A DNA stretch of 64,000 nt from assembly GCA_036925085.1 (NCBI GenBank), contig JAUPFP010000017.1:1717058-1781057 (forward strand), in the 5' to 3' direction. The position numbers and the translations under genes were made by a program. Origin of the DNA: Brachycybe producta. Lineage: Eukaryota > Arthropoda > Diplopoda > Playtdesmida > Andrognathidae. Of the stretch, positions 63,828 to 64,000 are shown one piece after another. A model generated the notes under the pieces. It had not been told where the DNA came from. It did no database searches and saw nothing but the letters and a program-made list of their open reading frames with translations. How positions within the stretch are numbered: the stretch's first letter is position 1; each line of letters opens with the position of its first letter.

Positions 63828-64000
63828 GGTATATAACCCAATCTCACCTAGGTTAACTTAACCTATAAGTTGGGTTATATCTCGCTTCGGGTAAATTAAC
63901 CTGGTTAACCTACCCTGCCCATACAATGTATTGGGGGGGGGGGGGGGGGAAACGTTTTAAAAATGGATGTCTATCCATTTAAATTCTAACTTTTGCACAG
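63828..64000. other. palindromic GGTTAAC-rich DNA and G-run at window end
   Basis: GAGGTATATAACCCAA is mirrored by TTGGGTTATATCTC within 60 bp, with CCTAGGTTAACTTAACC between. A poly-G tract is at 63,932-63,950. It may be part of an element cut by the window end. Confidence 0.45.

Noticed and set aside
1-64000. LTR retroelements or other virus-like elements
   Set aside because: No paired long direct repeats, gag/pol or capsid motif recognised; the only reverse transcriptase motifs are LINE-type.

Overview
This is animal nuclear DNA. It is AT-rich and very repeat-rich, and its one convincing gene is cut by GT-AG introns. That gene lies on the + strand from about 49,012 to past 62,365. Thirteen coding exons splice in frame into a 754-residue protein: signal peptide, five immunoglobulin domains, one membrane span and a cytoplasmic tail ending in THV. 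It is an Irre-cell-recognition-module / NEPH protein (kirre/roughest in flies, Neph/KIRREL in vertebrates, SYG-1 in worms). Tail motifs recalled from fly Roughest (a VDPRY...NPYLRS block and a GYxPYxDY block) point to an arthropod. Long arrays of degenerate CCTAA pentamers (reverse of TTAGG, the usual arthropod telomere repeat) are weakly consistent with that.

Layout. 1-49,011 has no recognisable protein exon. It is a mosaic of short non-autonomous DNA elements, Helitron-like copies, two LINE relics on the minus strand, microsatellites and minisatellites. The start-codon exon carries a good 3' splice site, so an untranslated first exon probably lies upstream and some of this DNA may be the gene's first intron. 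49,012-62,365 is the coding part. Its introns are either tiny (67-123 bp) or long, and the long ones are largely filled by repeats. 62,366 to about 63,000 looks like 3' UTR. After that come a (TG)n/(TA)n tract and more repeats.

The repeats can be sorted into families because several occur many times or keep their target duplications. (1) A foldback family of roughly 0.4-0.8 kb, almost wholly two inverted arms, with TTAA at both ends and about ten copies or fragments. (2) A Helitron-like family whose CCCGTCAT/ATGACGGG hairpin and CTAG|T end is shared by eight copies; some copies carry a nested palindromic MITE and others show the empty site. (3) That MITE family on its own, with perfect 9-bp target duplications in two copies. 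(4) hAT-like elements with perfect or near-perfect 8-bp duplications. (5) Several other palindromic families with 2-4-bp targets. Nesting is deep: at 44.4-46.8 kb a LINE reverse transcriptase relic holds a MITE cluster, one member of which holds a hAT element that holds a further palindromic element.

No tRNA, rRNA, CRISPR, operon, LTR element or other virus-like element was recognised. Boundaries of repeats without a stated target duplication are approximate.
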